Shown here: positions 22,824 through 29,772 of the stretch, in pieces
Layout: every line of letters starts with the position of its first letter
Numbering within the stretch: position 1 is the first letter of the stretch
Source: Pseudacidobacterium sp036264445
GTDB lineage: Bacteria > Acidobacteriota > Terriglobia > Terriglobales > Acidobacteriaceae
Direction: 5' to 3'
Assembly: GCA_036264445.1 (NCBI GenBank)
Contig: DATAQW010000092.1
Span: 1 to 33,330, forward strand
DNA: 33,330 nt
Program-made: the position numbers and the translations under genes
The notes under the pieces: generated by a model
The model's database searches: none
The model's input: the letters and a program-made list of their open reading frames with translations, nothing else
What the model was told of the DNA's origin: nothing

Positions 22824-23208
22824 ACGGAGGCGGCGGCCAAGACTACACTACCTGTCATCACTGCTGTGGAAAGTGCTCTCAGCCGCTCGTGACAAGGCTT
22901 TCCGCGTGTTCGATTCCGGCCAAAATTGCGAGAAATCCACAAAAATAGGACAAATTCGGGCAAAAACCTGAAATAATCTAGGAAAAACCTGTGGAAACAG
23001 GGCTTTTGCCGTTGACAAAGTTTGCGAAAAGTCGCAAGGTAAACGGCGGTAGGGTTTTTTCAGGACCCGCATGGATACAGGGTTTTCCGGCTATCGCGCG
23101 GGAAAATCCACAACGGCGGAATGAGAAAACCGAAGCACGCGAAACCAGCTAGATCAGATTTCTAGGGTTCTGGGAAAGCGAAAAAAGGAACCAGGAGGAT
23201 TTAAAAAA
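22824..23208. other. 385-bp noncoding region upstream of the HU gene
   Basis: No credible gene is seen. The region is A-rich on the plus strand and carries four TCCACA cores, two on each strand (22865-22873, 22933-22941, 22990-22998, 23104-23112), each two or more mismatches from the DnaA-box consensus. A TTGACA -35-like box lies at 23012-23017 without a good -10. A perfect dyad TTGCGA-N4-TCGCAA spans 23022-23037. The pair CCTGT/ACAGG near 22988-23001 may form a small hairpin. Regulation of the HU gene is the simplest role. Confidence 0.5.
23022..23037. promoter_or_regulatory. Dyad operator candidate upstream of HU
   Basis: TTGCGA and TCGCAA form a perfect inverted repeat with a 4-base spacer, beginning five bases after a TTGACA hexamer (23012-23017). 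A dyad placed inside a promoter spacer is a common operator layout, but no regulator can be named. Confidence 0.4.
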
Positions 23209-23505
23209 ATGGCAACTGGAATGACCAAGACAGCCCTTGTCCGTCATCTGGCGGAGAAGCTGGAACTCACCAACAAGCAGTCGGCGGCGTTTCTTGACTT
23301 GCTTGCGGAAACGGCGATCAAGGAGACGAAGAAGAACGGCCTGTTCGTGATTCCCGGACTCGGACGCCTGGTAAAGGCAGAGCGCAAAGCGCGCATCGGC
23401 CGCAACCCTCAGACTGGCGAGCAGATCAAGATCAAGGCAAAGACCGTTGTGAAGTTCCGTGTAGCCAAGTCCGCAAAGGACATCATTGCCCCGCCGAAGA
23501 AGTAG
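23209..23505 (+). CDS. HU-family nucleoid DNA-binding protein
   Basis: The 98-aa protein has the HU/IHF fold: an N-terminal helical dimerisation part (MTKTALVRHLAEKLELTNKQSAAFLDLLAETAIKETKKNG) and the beta-arm region with GLGRLVKAERKARIGRNPQTGEQIKIKAKTVVKFRVAKSAKD. GRNPQTGE is the DNA-intercalating tip motif. The C-terminus is short and Lys-rich. The start is certain because AGGAGG lies at good distance. It is preceded by a long regulatory region and followed by a very strong terminator, so it is a monocistronic, probably highly expressed gene. Confidence 0.93.
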   Translation: MATGMTKTALVRHLAEKLELTNKQSAAFLDLLAETAIKETKKNGLFVIPGLGRLVKAERKARIGRNPQTGEQIKIKAKTVVKFRVAKSAKDIIAPPKK

Positions 23506-23522
23506 TTTTTTTCAGTGCGTAC

Positions 23523-23558
23523 AAAAAAGAGGGAGCGGAACTCCGCTTCCTCTTTTTT
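23523..23558. terminator. Strong, possibly bidirectional terminator after HU
   Basis: A 16-bp stem (23523-23538 with 23543-23558, one G-U pair) encloses the 4-base loop AACT. The right arm ends in six T on the plus strand and the left arm gives six T on the minus strand, so it can end both the HU transcript and the opposing phosphatase operon. Confidence 0.9.
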
Positions 23559-23629
23559 ACTTAGCGCAAAGCCTTATTTTTTATGAAGCGCAATCAGAAC
23601 ATTCTTATTCCCGCAAATCTGTGAGCGGG

Positions 23630-24505
23630 TCAAAGTGCGTCGCGCTGGATCACTGTGAGACTGACGTCGTCGCACAGGGGACTGCCGTTCGCGAAGTCCT
23701 GCAAAGTGGCGAGGAGCATCATGAGCTTCGTTTGCGCTGACTGCTGTTCCGCACGTCGTAGTGTTTCCTGCAGCCGCTCTGATCCGAATTCTTCTCCTGA
23801 AGGGTTGCGGCATTCGAGTACGCCGTCAGAATATGCAACAAGCGTATCTCCGGGCTCGAGAATCATCGTCTCAGAATGGAAATCCGCGTGCTCAATAGCG
23901 CCCAGCAATGGGCCGCCCTTGTCGAGCAGCTCGATTTGCCCATCAGCGCGTAGCAGCAATGGCGGAAAATGGCCGGCGTTGCAATAGGTCAATGATCCCT
24001 GATCGCAATCAATTTGCGCGAGAATTCCCGTCACGAATGGCGCGACCGGCCGCAGATAGCAGAGATGGCGATTCACTTCCGAGGCGATCCTTGCCGGGTC
24101 GGAATCGGGACCGCTATAGCTTTGCAAAAGCCCGGCCAGATTTGTGAACCACATTCCTGCCGCAATACCCTTACCAGCGATGTCTCCGTGGGCGACAAGT
24201 ACCGTGGAACCGATCTGCGTGAATGTGACGAAATCACCGGGGAGAAAGCGTGCCGCGAAAACCTCGCTTGCGAACTGTAATTTGCCATGACGCAACAAGC
24301 GGGGGCCACTCAGTTTTCGCTGGATTTGTGCAGCCTCGAATAACTGCGAATGAAGGTCAAGCTTTTCACGCAGGAGTAAGTTGACCTCGTCCTGTAGTGA
24401 TGCGTTCGCTATCAGTGGTGCAACCGATGAGGCCGGTGGAGACGGGAGCGCGTTCCAATTCTGGTACTCGCCGTCGGCTAATGGCATGATGCCTTCCACG
24501 TTCAC
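23630..24505 (-). CDS. PP2C-type serine phosphatase (SpoIIE/RsbU family)
   Basis: The 291-aa protein has a coiled-coil-like N-terminal segment (about 37-65, LQDEVNLLLREKLDLHSQLFEAAQ) and a SpoIIE-type PP2C domain. Metal-binding acidic residues are visible in PGDFVTF, HGDIAGKGIAAG (the DxxGKG motif), YSDGVLE and CDDVSLTVI. Members dephosphorylate anti-sigma-factor antagonists (STAS proteins). GTG at 24505 is preceded by GAGGT at five bases. The gene lies 29 bases downstream of the PhoB-type regulator and is probably co-transcribed with it and the histidine kinase. It has no receiver or sensor domain of its own, and no STAS or anti-sigma kinase gene is in the window. Confidence 0.9.
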   Translation of the reverse strand: MNVEGIMPLADGEYQNWNALPSPPASSVAPLIANASLQDEVNLLLREKLDLHSQLFEAAQIQRKLSGPRLLRHGKLQFASEVFAARFLPGDFVTFTQIGSTVLVAHGDIAGKGIAAGMWFTNLAGLLQSYSGPDSDPARIASEVNRHLCYLRPVAPFVTGILAQIDCDQGSLTYCNAGHFPPLLLRADGQIELLDKGGPLLGAIEHADFHSETMILEPGDTLVAYSDGVLECRNPSGEEFGSERLQETLRRAEQQSAQTKLMMLLATLQDFANGSPLCDDVSLTVIQRDAL

Positions 24506-24534
24506 GCTTCACCTCAATTCAAATTTTGATCGTG

Positions 24535-25254
24535 CTAACCAACGAATCTGTAGCCTGTTCCGTGCACAGTAAGGAAGTATTGCGGCTGTTCGGGATCTGG
24601 CTCAAGTTTCTGGCGCAGACGCACAAGGTGAGTATCCACAGTGCGCGTAGTCGGAAAATTCTCGTACCCCCAAACCTCTTCGAGAAGACGATCGCGGCTT
24701 AGAGTTTCACCGGAATGAGAAATGAAGTATTTGAGTAGCTCAAACTCTGTTGAAGAGATATCGAGCACCTTGCCTGATCTAAGTACCCGGCAACGGCGCA
24801 GGTCTACTTCCACATCACCGAAGGAATGTTGGTCTTGATTCTTGGGAATGGCCGCTGTACGCCGCAGGATGGCTTTCACCCGCGCCAGCAGCTCGCGAAT
24901 CGAAAATGGCTTTGTTACGTAGTCATCCGCTCCTAGTTCAAGCCCCACCACCTTGTCGACTTCCTGGCCACGGGCAGTCAGCATGATGATCGGAATGGAG
25001 GCGCGCTTTGCCCGCAGCTGTTTGCAAACCTCCAATCCGCTCATGCGCGGCATCATGACGTCCAGCACCACCAGATCTGGAGCCTCTTCCAGCGCTCGCT
25101 GAAGCCCTTCGACTCCATCATTTGCAGTGATGACTTCATAGCCTTCAAACTCGAAATTGTCGCGGAGTCCGGCCACCATATTGGGTTCGTCCTCCACGAC
25201 AAGAATCTTTGCCGTACTGGTTTCGGCTGCCTTTGTTTTTTCTTGTTGTTTCAT
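24535..25254 (-). CDS. OmpR/PhoB-family response regulator
   Basis: The 239-aa protein has a receiver domain with the acidic pair E21-D22, phosphoacceptor D65 (LVVLDVMMPRMSG), Thr in MLTARG and Lys in VTKPF, followed by a winged-helix DNA-binding domain (about 140-235) with TEFELLKYFISHSGETLSRDRLLEEVWGY, TRTVDTHLVRLRQKLEPDPEQPQYFLTVHGTGYRFVG. It starts at ATG 25254 with GAGG seven bases upstream and overlaps the last four bases of the histidine kinase gene (ATGA), a coupling typical of two-component pairs. The frame runs on to 25365, but that part is inside the kinase gene. Confidence 0.95.
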   Translation of the reverse strand: MKQQEKTKAAETSTAKILVVEDEPNMVAGLRDNFEFEGYEVITANDGVEGLQRALEEAPDLVVLDVMMPRMSGLEVCKQLRAKRASIPIIMLTARGQEVDKVVGLELGADDYVTKPFSIRELLARVKAILRRTAAIPKNQDQHSFGDVEVDLRRCRVLRSGKVLDISSTEFELLKYFISHSGETLSRDRLLEEVWGYENFPTTRTVDTHLVRLRQKLEPDPEQPQYFLTVHGTGYRFVG

Positions 25255-26909
25255 GCGGTTGCCTCGTTTGTTTGATGAAATGGCAAAGTGATGGTGAACT
25301 TGCTTCCCTTTCCAGGAGCGCTTTCTACTGTTACCTCGCCGCCATGGGCCTGCACAATGTGGCACACAAGAGACAGGCCCAGGCCGCTACCCTTTGTGTT
25401 ATGCACTAATGGATCGCCTACACGGTAAAATTTTTCGAAAATTTTGAGATGGTCCTTCACCGGAATTCCAATTCCGTGATCCACCACTTCGAGATTGACG
25501 CCACAGTTGTGACGGTAGAGGTTCACTCCGAGATATTTCTCCGTGAAAGAGTACTTCAGCGCGTTGTTCACCAGGTTCAGCAGCGAACGGGCAATCGCTT
25601 CGCGATCCACCATCAGGGGCGGAACGTCCTTCTCGATCTTCTGCTCAAACCTGAAGCCATTCTGCTCAATTTCAAAGCGATATGATTCAAGCGTGCTGCG
25701 CACAAGATCAGCCACGTCCGTTTCCCGGAAGTTGTACTCTTTCTTGCCAGACTCGATGCGGGAGAAGTCGAGAATATTGTTGATCAGCGAAGTTAATCGC
25801 TCGCTTTCCTTGCGAATGATCTCGTAGTACTCCTGCTGTTTTCCTGAATTTGAAATGCGTCCTAGTTCCAGAGTTTCTGCGTAAAGGCGGATGAGGGCGA
25901 GTGGAGTTCTAAGCTCGTGGGAGACATTGGAGACGAAGTCGGATTTCAGCTTTGCCAATGCGAGTTCGCGCGCCACGTTGCGGTAGGTCAGGACGACTCC
26001 TGCGCCCATCAACAGCGAAAGTGCGCCAAGCGTGATGAAGCTGGTGCGCAAGAAGCGATCGCTGATGTTCGCGATTGTGGTCCCGTGCAGTTTGATTCCA
26101 AGAACCATGCCGGGAAAAACATCCTCGAAAGACCGCTCCACTTCAGGTGGTCCGCCATCCCAGTAGCTCGAAGTTGCAAAAGGAGCATCGTCTTTTTCGG
26201 TGTGGGCCATGATTGCTGTTTGGGCAGGAGAAGGATCATCGTGGCGCTGGTCTGGAAGCACCTCATTCAAAACCTGCGGGAAGAAGCTGTTCTTTAAATA
26301 GTCAGTGTCATAGACGAACCCGGCTAGTGCTGGATGTTCCGGCGTGGAACCGCGCGGCAGGAACAGCACCAGAGATTGATATTGCATCTTGTCGCCTCTG
26401 GTTACCCAATGATCGCTGAAAATGACGCGCTTGCCTTCTTTCGCCTCATACTTCTTTAGCTTGGAGATATAGCTTGGGCCGTCAACATCCCACCACATTG
26501 CAAAATCCGATGCCATTGTCTGGGTTTCTGAGCAGAATTGACGATCATTCATTCGGCCACCCTGGGACCGGAATATAAAATCGTCCTTTCCGGTCCACAG
26601 AAATGCGTGCGCAATATCAGGGTGAGCTGCGAGGAATGCATCGATTTCTTTAGGGTCGCTTACGTCGGGAAAGTTCTGCCTGGCTTCGTCCGCTATCTCA
26701 TATGCACGCTCGTCAATCTGCTTCTCAGCAATGGCGAGGACCTGTTGATAGTACCTTTGAAAGGCCGCTTCAATCACTTTCTCCCGCTGCAGTTGTCTAA
26801 GGTGATACAGCTCGAACCCGATAAGCGCCGCCGCGGGCAGCATGACTGCCAGCATGATCATTAATATGCGCGGCCGCTCAGACCACCTATGACCTTGAAA
26901 CTTCGACAT
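25251..26909 (-). CDS. Membrane sensor histidine kinase
   Basis: The 552-aa protein has a first membrane helix at about 14-37, an extracytoplasmic domain of some 250 residues of unknown fold, a second helix at about 296-315 and no obvious HAMP domain. HisKA follows with VSHELRTPLALIRLYAETLE (phosphoacceptor His near residue 330), then HATPase_c with N box NLVNNALKYS, G1 DHGIGIP, and G2 GSGLGLSLV. The length and architecture resemble PhoR/KdpD-like cell-envelope sensors, but the sensor domain does not match one I can name. ATG 26909 begins just before the first helix; a TTG at 26930 is an alternative. It is the first gene of a cluster with the regulator and phosphatase. Confidence 0.92.
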   Translation of the reverse strand: MSKFQGHRWSERPRILMIMLAVMLPAAALIGFELYHLRQLQREKVIEAAFQRYYQQVLAIAEKQIDERAYEIADEARQNFPDVSDPKEIDAFLAAHPDIAHAFLWTGKDDFIFRSQGGRMNDRQFCSETQTMASDFAMWWDVDGPSYISKLKKYEAKEGKRVIFSDHWVTRGDKMQYQSLVLFLPRGSTPEHPALAGFVYDTDYLKNSFFPQVLNEVLPDQRHDDPSPAQTAIMAHTEKDDAPFATSSYWDGGPPEVERSFEDVFPGMVLGIKLHGTTIANISDRFLRTSFITLGALSLLMGAGVVLTYRNVARELALAKLKSDFVSNVSHELRTPLALIRLYAETLELGRISNSGKQQEYYEIIRKESERLTSLINNILDFSRIESGKKEYNFRETDVADLVRSTLESYRFEIEQNGFRFEQKIEKDVPPLMVDREAIARSLLNLVNNALKYSFTEKYLGVNLYRHNCGVNLEVVDHGIGIPVKDHLKIFEKFYRVGDPLVHNTKGSGLGLSLVCHIVQAHGGEVTVESAPGKGSKFTITLPFHQTNEATA

Positions 26910-26970
26910 ATGCGCGCTTTCTGAAGGCAAACCCCATCACCATCGGACTGAGGATAGATCAGGAAATCCG

Positions 26971-26990
26971 GCGATATGTCACAATATCGC
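26971..26990. promoter_or_regulatory. Operator-like dyad upstream of the histidine kinase
   Basis: GCGATAT (26971-26977) and ATATCGC (26984-26990) form a perfect 7-bp inverted repeat around GTCACA, about 60 to 80 bases before the kinase start. Control of the kinase operon is the simplest reading. Confidence 0.45.
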
Positions 26991-27164
26991 AACAAATTGC
27001 AAAAAGTTGTGAACTTGCAAGCCGTAAACAAGTATCTGAAGGCGCACCATTCTCAGTGGCCAAGTTTGGTGGTTTCGGATTTCGCTCCCGCTGGTAGCTG
27101 TGGCAAGTTGAACCAATTACCAACGAACCAGGTCAGCAACGCTGTGTCCTGGCTTGATTCCTCC

Positions 27165-27200
27165 TGTCCATTTATGAACGCCTGAGTTCGCGAATGGACA
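27165..27200. promoter_or_regulatory. Interrupted 8+4-bp palindrome upstream of ADOP genes
   Basis: TGTCCATT (27165-27172) pairs with AATGGACA (27193-27200), and GAAC (27176-27179) pairs with GTTC (27186-27189), leaving a 3x3 internal loop and a 6-base loop. It lies about 120 bases before the first ADOP start. It could be an operator, a leader hairpin if transcription starts upstream, or a small repeat. Confidence 0.45.
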
Positions 27201-27320
27201 CCGGCTCGATGTCTCTACATATCTTTAACTTTTTAAATCAGATATTTAGCTAACGCCTCCAGTGGACTGGGAATTGCCCATTCATAATCGGGGCCACAGT
27301 CTCTTTTCCCGGAGGCGCCT

Positions 27321-29759
27321 GTGCACACCTTTCTGCAAGACATCCGTTATGCGCTCCGCCAATTGCGCAGTCACCCTGGCTTTGCGCTTACCGCGATTCT
27401 TTCCCTCGCGCTTGGAATTGGCGCAACCGTATCGGTGTTCAGCATCATTTATGCGGTGTTGATGAATCCCTGGCCGTATGCCGGCGCGAGCCGTATCGCC
27501 AACATAGCCTTGCTGGATAAATCCGAAAACCAACAAGGCTATGGGCTCAATGGCCCGCAGACGCGTGAACTGGCTCACGCCAAATCACTCGAATACGTGG
27601 TTGCTTTTAACGGCTGGAACCTGACCATTACCGGTAGTGATGTCCCGGAAGATGTCCAGGCCATGTATTTCACAGGCAACTTATTCCCGATGCTCGGCGT
27701 GCCTGTCATGGCCGGGCGGTACTTTGTTCCGTCTGATGCTCCCGACGGCCAGGACCCGCAACCTGTCGTTGTTCTGGGTTATCGGTTCTGGAAACGTCAC
27801 TATAACGGTGACCGGTCCATCGTTGGCAAAACGATACAGCTCGTGCATAAGACCTACAACGTGATCGGTATTATGCCGCCCCATGCTGATTTCATGGGGC
27901 CGGATGTGTATCTTCCGCTGAAGATGTCTTCCTCTGTCACAGAACAATACAGAACAGTGATCAAGCTCAAACCCGGCGTGACGCAGGCTGCGGCTGAGGC
28001 CGAACTGCGGACCTACTTCCAGCAGTTCGCGAAACAGACGCCGGACCATTTTCCCAAGCAATACAAGCTGCAAATACAAAACCTGGACTATTGGGTGAAC
28101 CACCGGATCGCCAAGACTCTTTACGTCCTCTTTGGTGCGGTGGGACTGCTGCTGGCCATCGGCTGCGGGAATGTTTCCATCCTGCTACTGGCCCGGGGCA
28201 CAGCCCGTCAGCATGAATTTGCCGTTCGCTCAGCAGTAGGAGCCAGCGGGTTTCGAATCGTCCGGCAGCTTCTGACCGAGTCTTTGCTGCTTGCGCTCAC
28301 TGGCGCCGCACTCGGAGTGCTTCTGGCTTATCGGGGCCTCGGCCTCATGATCGCGCGCTTGCCGCATGATTCGTTTCCGAATGAGGCAGATTTCCACCTG
28401 AATCTGCCTGTTCTGCTATTCAGCGTGGGCATCGCATTGTTCACTGGAATACTGTTCGGCCTCTTTCCCGCACTGCAATTTGCGCGGCCGGAAATCAACC
28501 AGGTCATGCAAGCGAGCACGCGGAAAGCAGCCGGCAGCGTTCGCGGCAAACATCTGCACAATGTGCTCATTGCCGGACAAATTGCTTTGACTCTTTTGCT
28601 GCTGACTGCTTCTGGTGCTGCTATCGAGGGCTTCGTGCACATGATGCGGGTAAACCTTGGCTATAACCCGCACAATGTCATGTCCGTCGGCATACCTGTT
28701 CACGAAAATACTTTTCCTACCTGGGCAGAGCGCATGAACTACTTCACGCAGCTTCGCGAGAAGATTGCAACCCTGCCGGATGTTGTCTCAACGGGCATCT
28801 CGACGAATGCAACCCCTCCGGACAGCGGCTGGGATCAGCCCTTCGAGCTGCTAGGAAAAACCGCGACAGACGACCAGAAAGCAAGCGTCAATTTCGTCGA
28901 CTCGCGCTATTTCAGCACTCTGCAAATTCCGCTCCATCAAGGGCGGCTGTGGGATGGGACAGAGCTAGCGCATGGCGCGCCGATGGCCGTTGTGAATGAG
29001 GCTTTCGCCCGACATTACTATCCGAATGGCGATATTCTGGGACACTCGGTAAAAGTTCCTTCTCTGAAAAACGAGCCTCCCAACCGGCTGGATGCGCCCG
29101 GCAGTGATGGCTGGCTGCAAATTATCGGGGTGACTGCGGACGTGCTCGACGATGGCCTGGACAAGCCAGTCAGGCCCTCGATCTACCTGCCATATTCGCT
29201 AAACATGTGGATGTGGACGCAGATTCTGGTGCGCAGCCGGGTCGACCCGCGCAGCATTCTTCACAGCGTCAAACAGCAGATCGTCTCCGTGAATCCTGAC
29301 CAGCAGGCCACTCTTTGGGACGATGGAGTTCTCGAAAGCTGGATCAGGAACCAGCAGGTATGGCAGAGAGGCAGACTGATTTCTGTACTTTTTGCCGTTT
29401 TTTCTGTACTTGCGCTGGTTTTAGCCGCAGTGGGACTCTACAGCGTTGTCTCCTATTCGGTTGTTCAGAGAACAAATGAATTCGGGATTCGCATGGCTCT
29501 GGGTGCGCAGAAGAGCGATGTCATAAAAACCGTGCTGGCTTCGGCTGGAGTGAGCGTTGGCTTGGGCATAGTAGTTGGATTGGCACTGAGTTTCGGATTG
29601 AACCGAGTCATCACCCGCTGGGTTGAAAACAGCAGCTATAACCCATGGTTGATCTTGGGTGCTTGTTCATTGTTGCTTCTAGCCGCCCTGCTGGCCTGCT
29701 TGCTGCCCGCGCGACGGGCCTCGTCCGTCGACCCAATGACCGCGTTGCGTTGTGAGTGA
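27321..29759 (+). CDS. ADOP-family MacB/FtsX-like permease, copy 1
   Basis: The 812-aa membrane protein belongs to the acidobacterial duplicated orphan permeases (ADOP family; related to the MacB permease but doubled). The N-terminal motif MHTFLQDIRYALRQLRSHPGFALTAILSLALGIGAT includes the first helix. A periplasmic MacB_PCD-like domain follows, then a first FtsX module (about 265-395, LLLAIGCGNVSILLLARGTARQHEFAVRSAVGAS), a second periplasmic domain, and a second FtsX module (about 685-805, LYSVVSYSVVQRTNEFGIRMALGAQKSDV). GTG 27321 is preceded by GGAGG at five bases. No ABC ATPase is adjacent. The transported substrate is unknown. The second copy starts 13 bases downstream. Confidence 0.93.
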   Translation: MHTFLQDIRYALRQLRSHPGFALTAILSLALGIGATVSVFSIIYAVLMNPWPYAGASRIANIALLDKSENQQGYGLNGPQTRELAHAKSLEYVVAFNGWNLTITGSDVPEDVQAMYFTGNLFPMLGVPVMAGRYFVPSDAPDGQDPQPVVVLGYRFWKRHYNGDRSIVGKTIQLVHKTYNVIGIMPPHADFMGPDVYLPLKMSSSVTEQYRTVIKLKPGVTQAAAEAELRTYFQQFAKQTPDHFPKQYKLQIQNLDYWVNHRIAKTLYVLFGAVGLLLAIGCGNVSILLLARGTARQHEFAVRSAVGASGFRIVRQLLTESLLLALTGAALGVLLAYRGLGLMIARLPHDSFPNEADFHLNLPVLLFSVGIALFTGILFGLFPALQFARPEINQVMQASTRKAAGSVRGKHLHNVLIAGQIALTLLLLTASGAAIEGFVHMMRVNLGYNPHNVMSVGIPVHENTFPTWAERMNYFTQLREKIATLPDVVSTGISTNATPPDSGWDQPFELLGKTATDDQKASVNFVDSRYFSTLQIPLHQGRLWDGTELAHGAPMAVVNEAFARHYYPNGDILGHSVKVPSLKNEPPNRLDAPGSDGWLQIIGVTADVLDDGLDKPVRPSIYLPYSLNMWMWTQILVRSRVDPRSILHSVKQQIVSVNPDQQATLWDDGVLESWIRNQQVWQRGRLISVLFAVFSVLALVLAAVGLYSVVSYSVVQRTNEFGIRMALGAQKSDVIKTVLASAGVSVGLGIVVGLALSFGLNRVITRWVENSSYNPWLILGACSLLLLAALLACLLPARRASSVDPMTALRCE

Positions 29760-29772
29760 AAGGAGATTCAGA

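Larger units (their letters stand above)
26910..27320. other. 410-bp divergent intergenic region
   Basis: It lies between the divergent histidine kinase and first ADOP gene. No convincing gene is seen in it. It holds two separate dyads (26971-26990 and 27165-27200), TTGCAA direct repeats near 26997-27022 and an AT-rich stretch at about 27220-27255 that may carry the ADOP promoter; I cannot assign a definite -35/-10 pair. Confidence 0.5.

Noticed and set aside
22905..22925. GTTCGATTC, resembling a tRNA T-loop
   Set aside because: The flanking bases do not form the five-pair T stem and no anticodon or D arm is found upstream.
22848..23072. Minus-strand frame of 74 codons upstream of HU
   Set aside because: Its Phe/Pro/Arg-rich composition is unlike a folded protein, and the region is better explained as regulatory DNA.
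22865..23112. Chromosomal origin of replication
   Set aside because: The TCCACA cores deviate from the DnaA-box consensus, no AT-rich unwinding element with 13-mers is clear and dnaA is not in the window.
26976..27185. Plus-strand frame of 69 codons between the kinase and ADOP genes
   Set aside because: It has no ribosome-binding site or recognisable domain and crosses a strong palindrome; probably chance.
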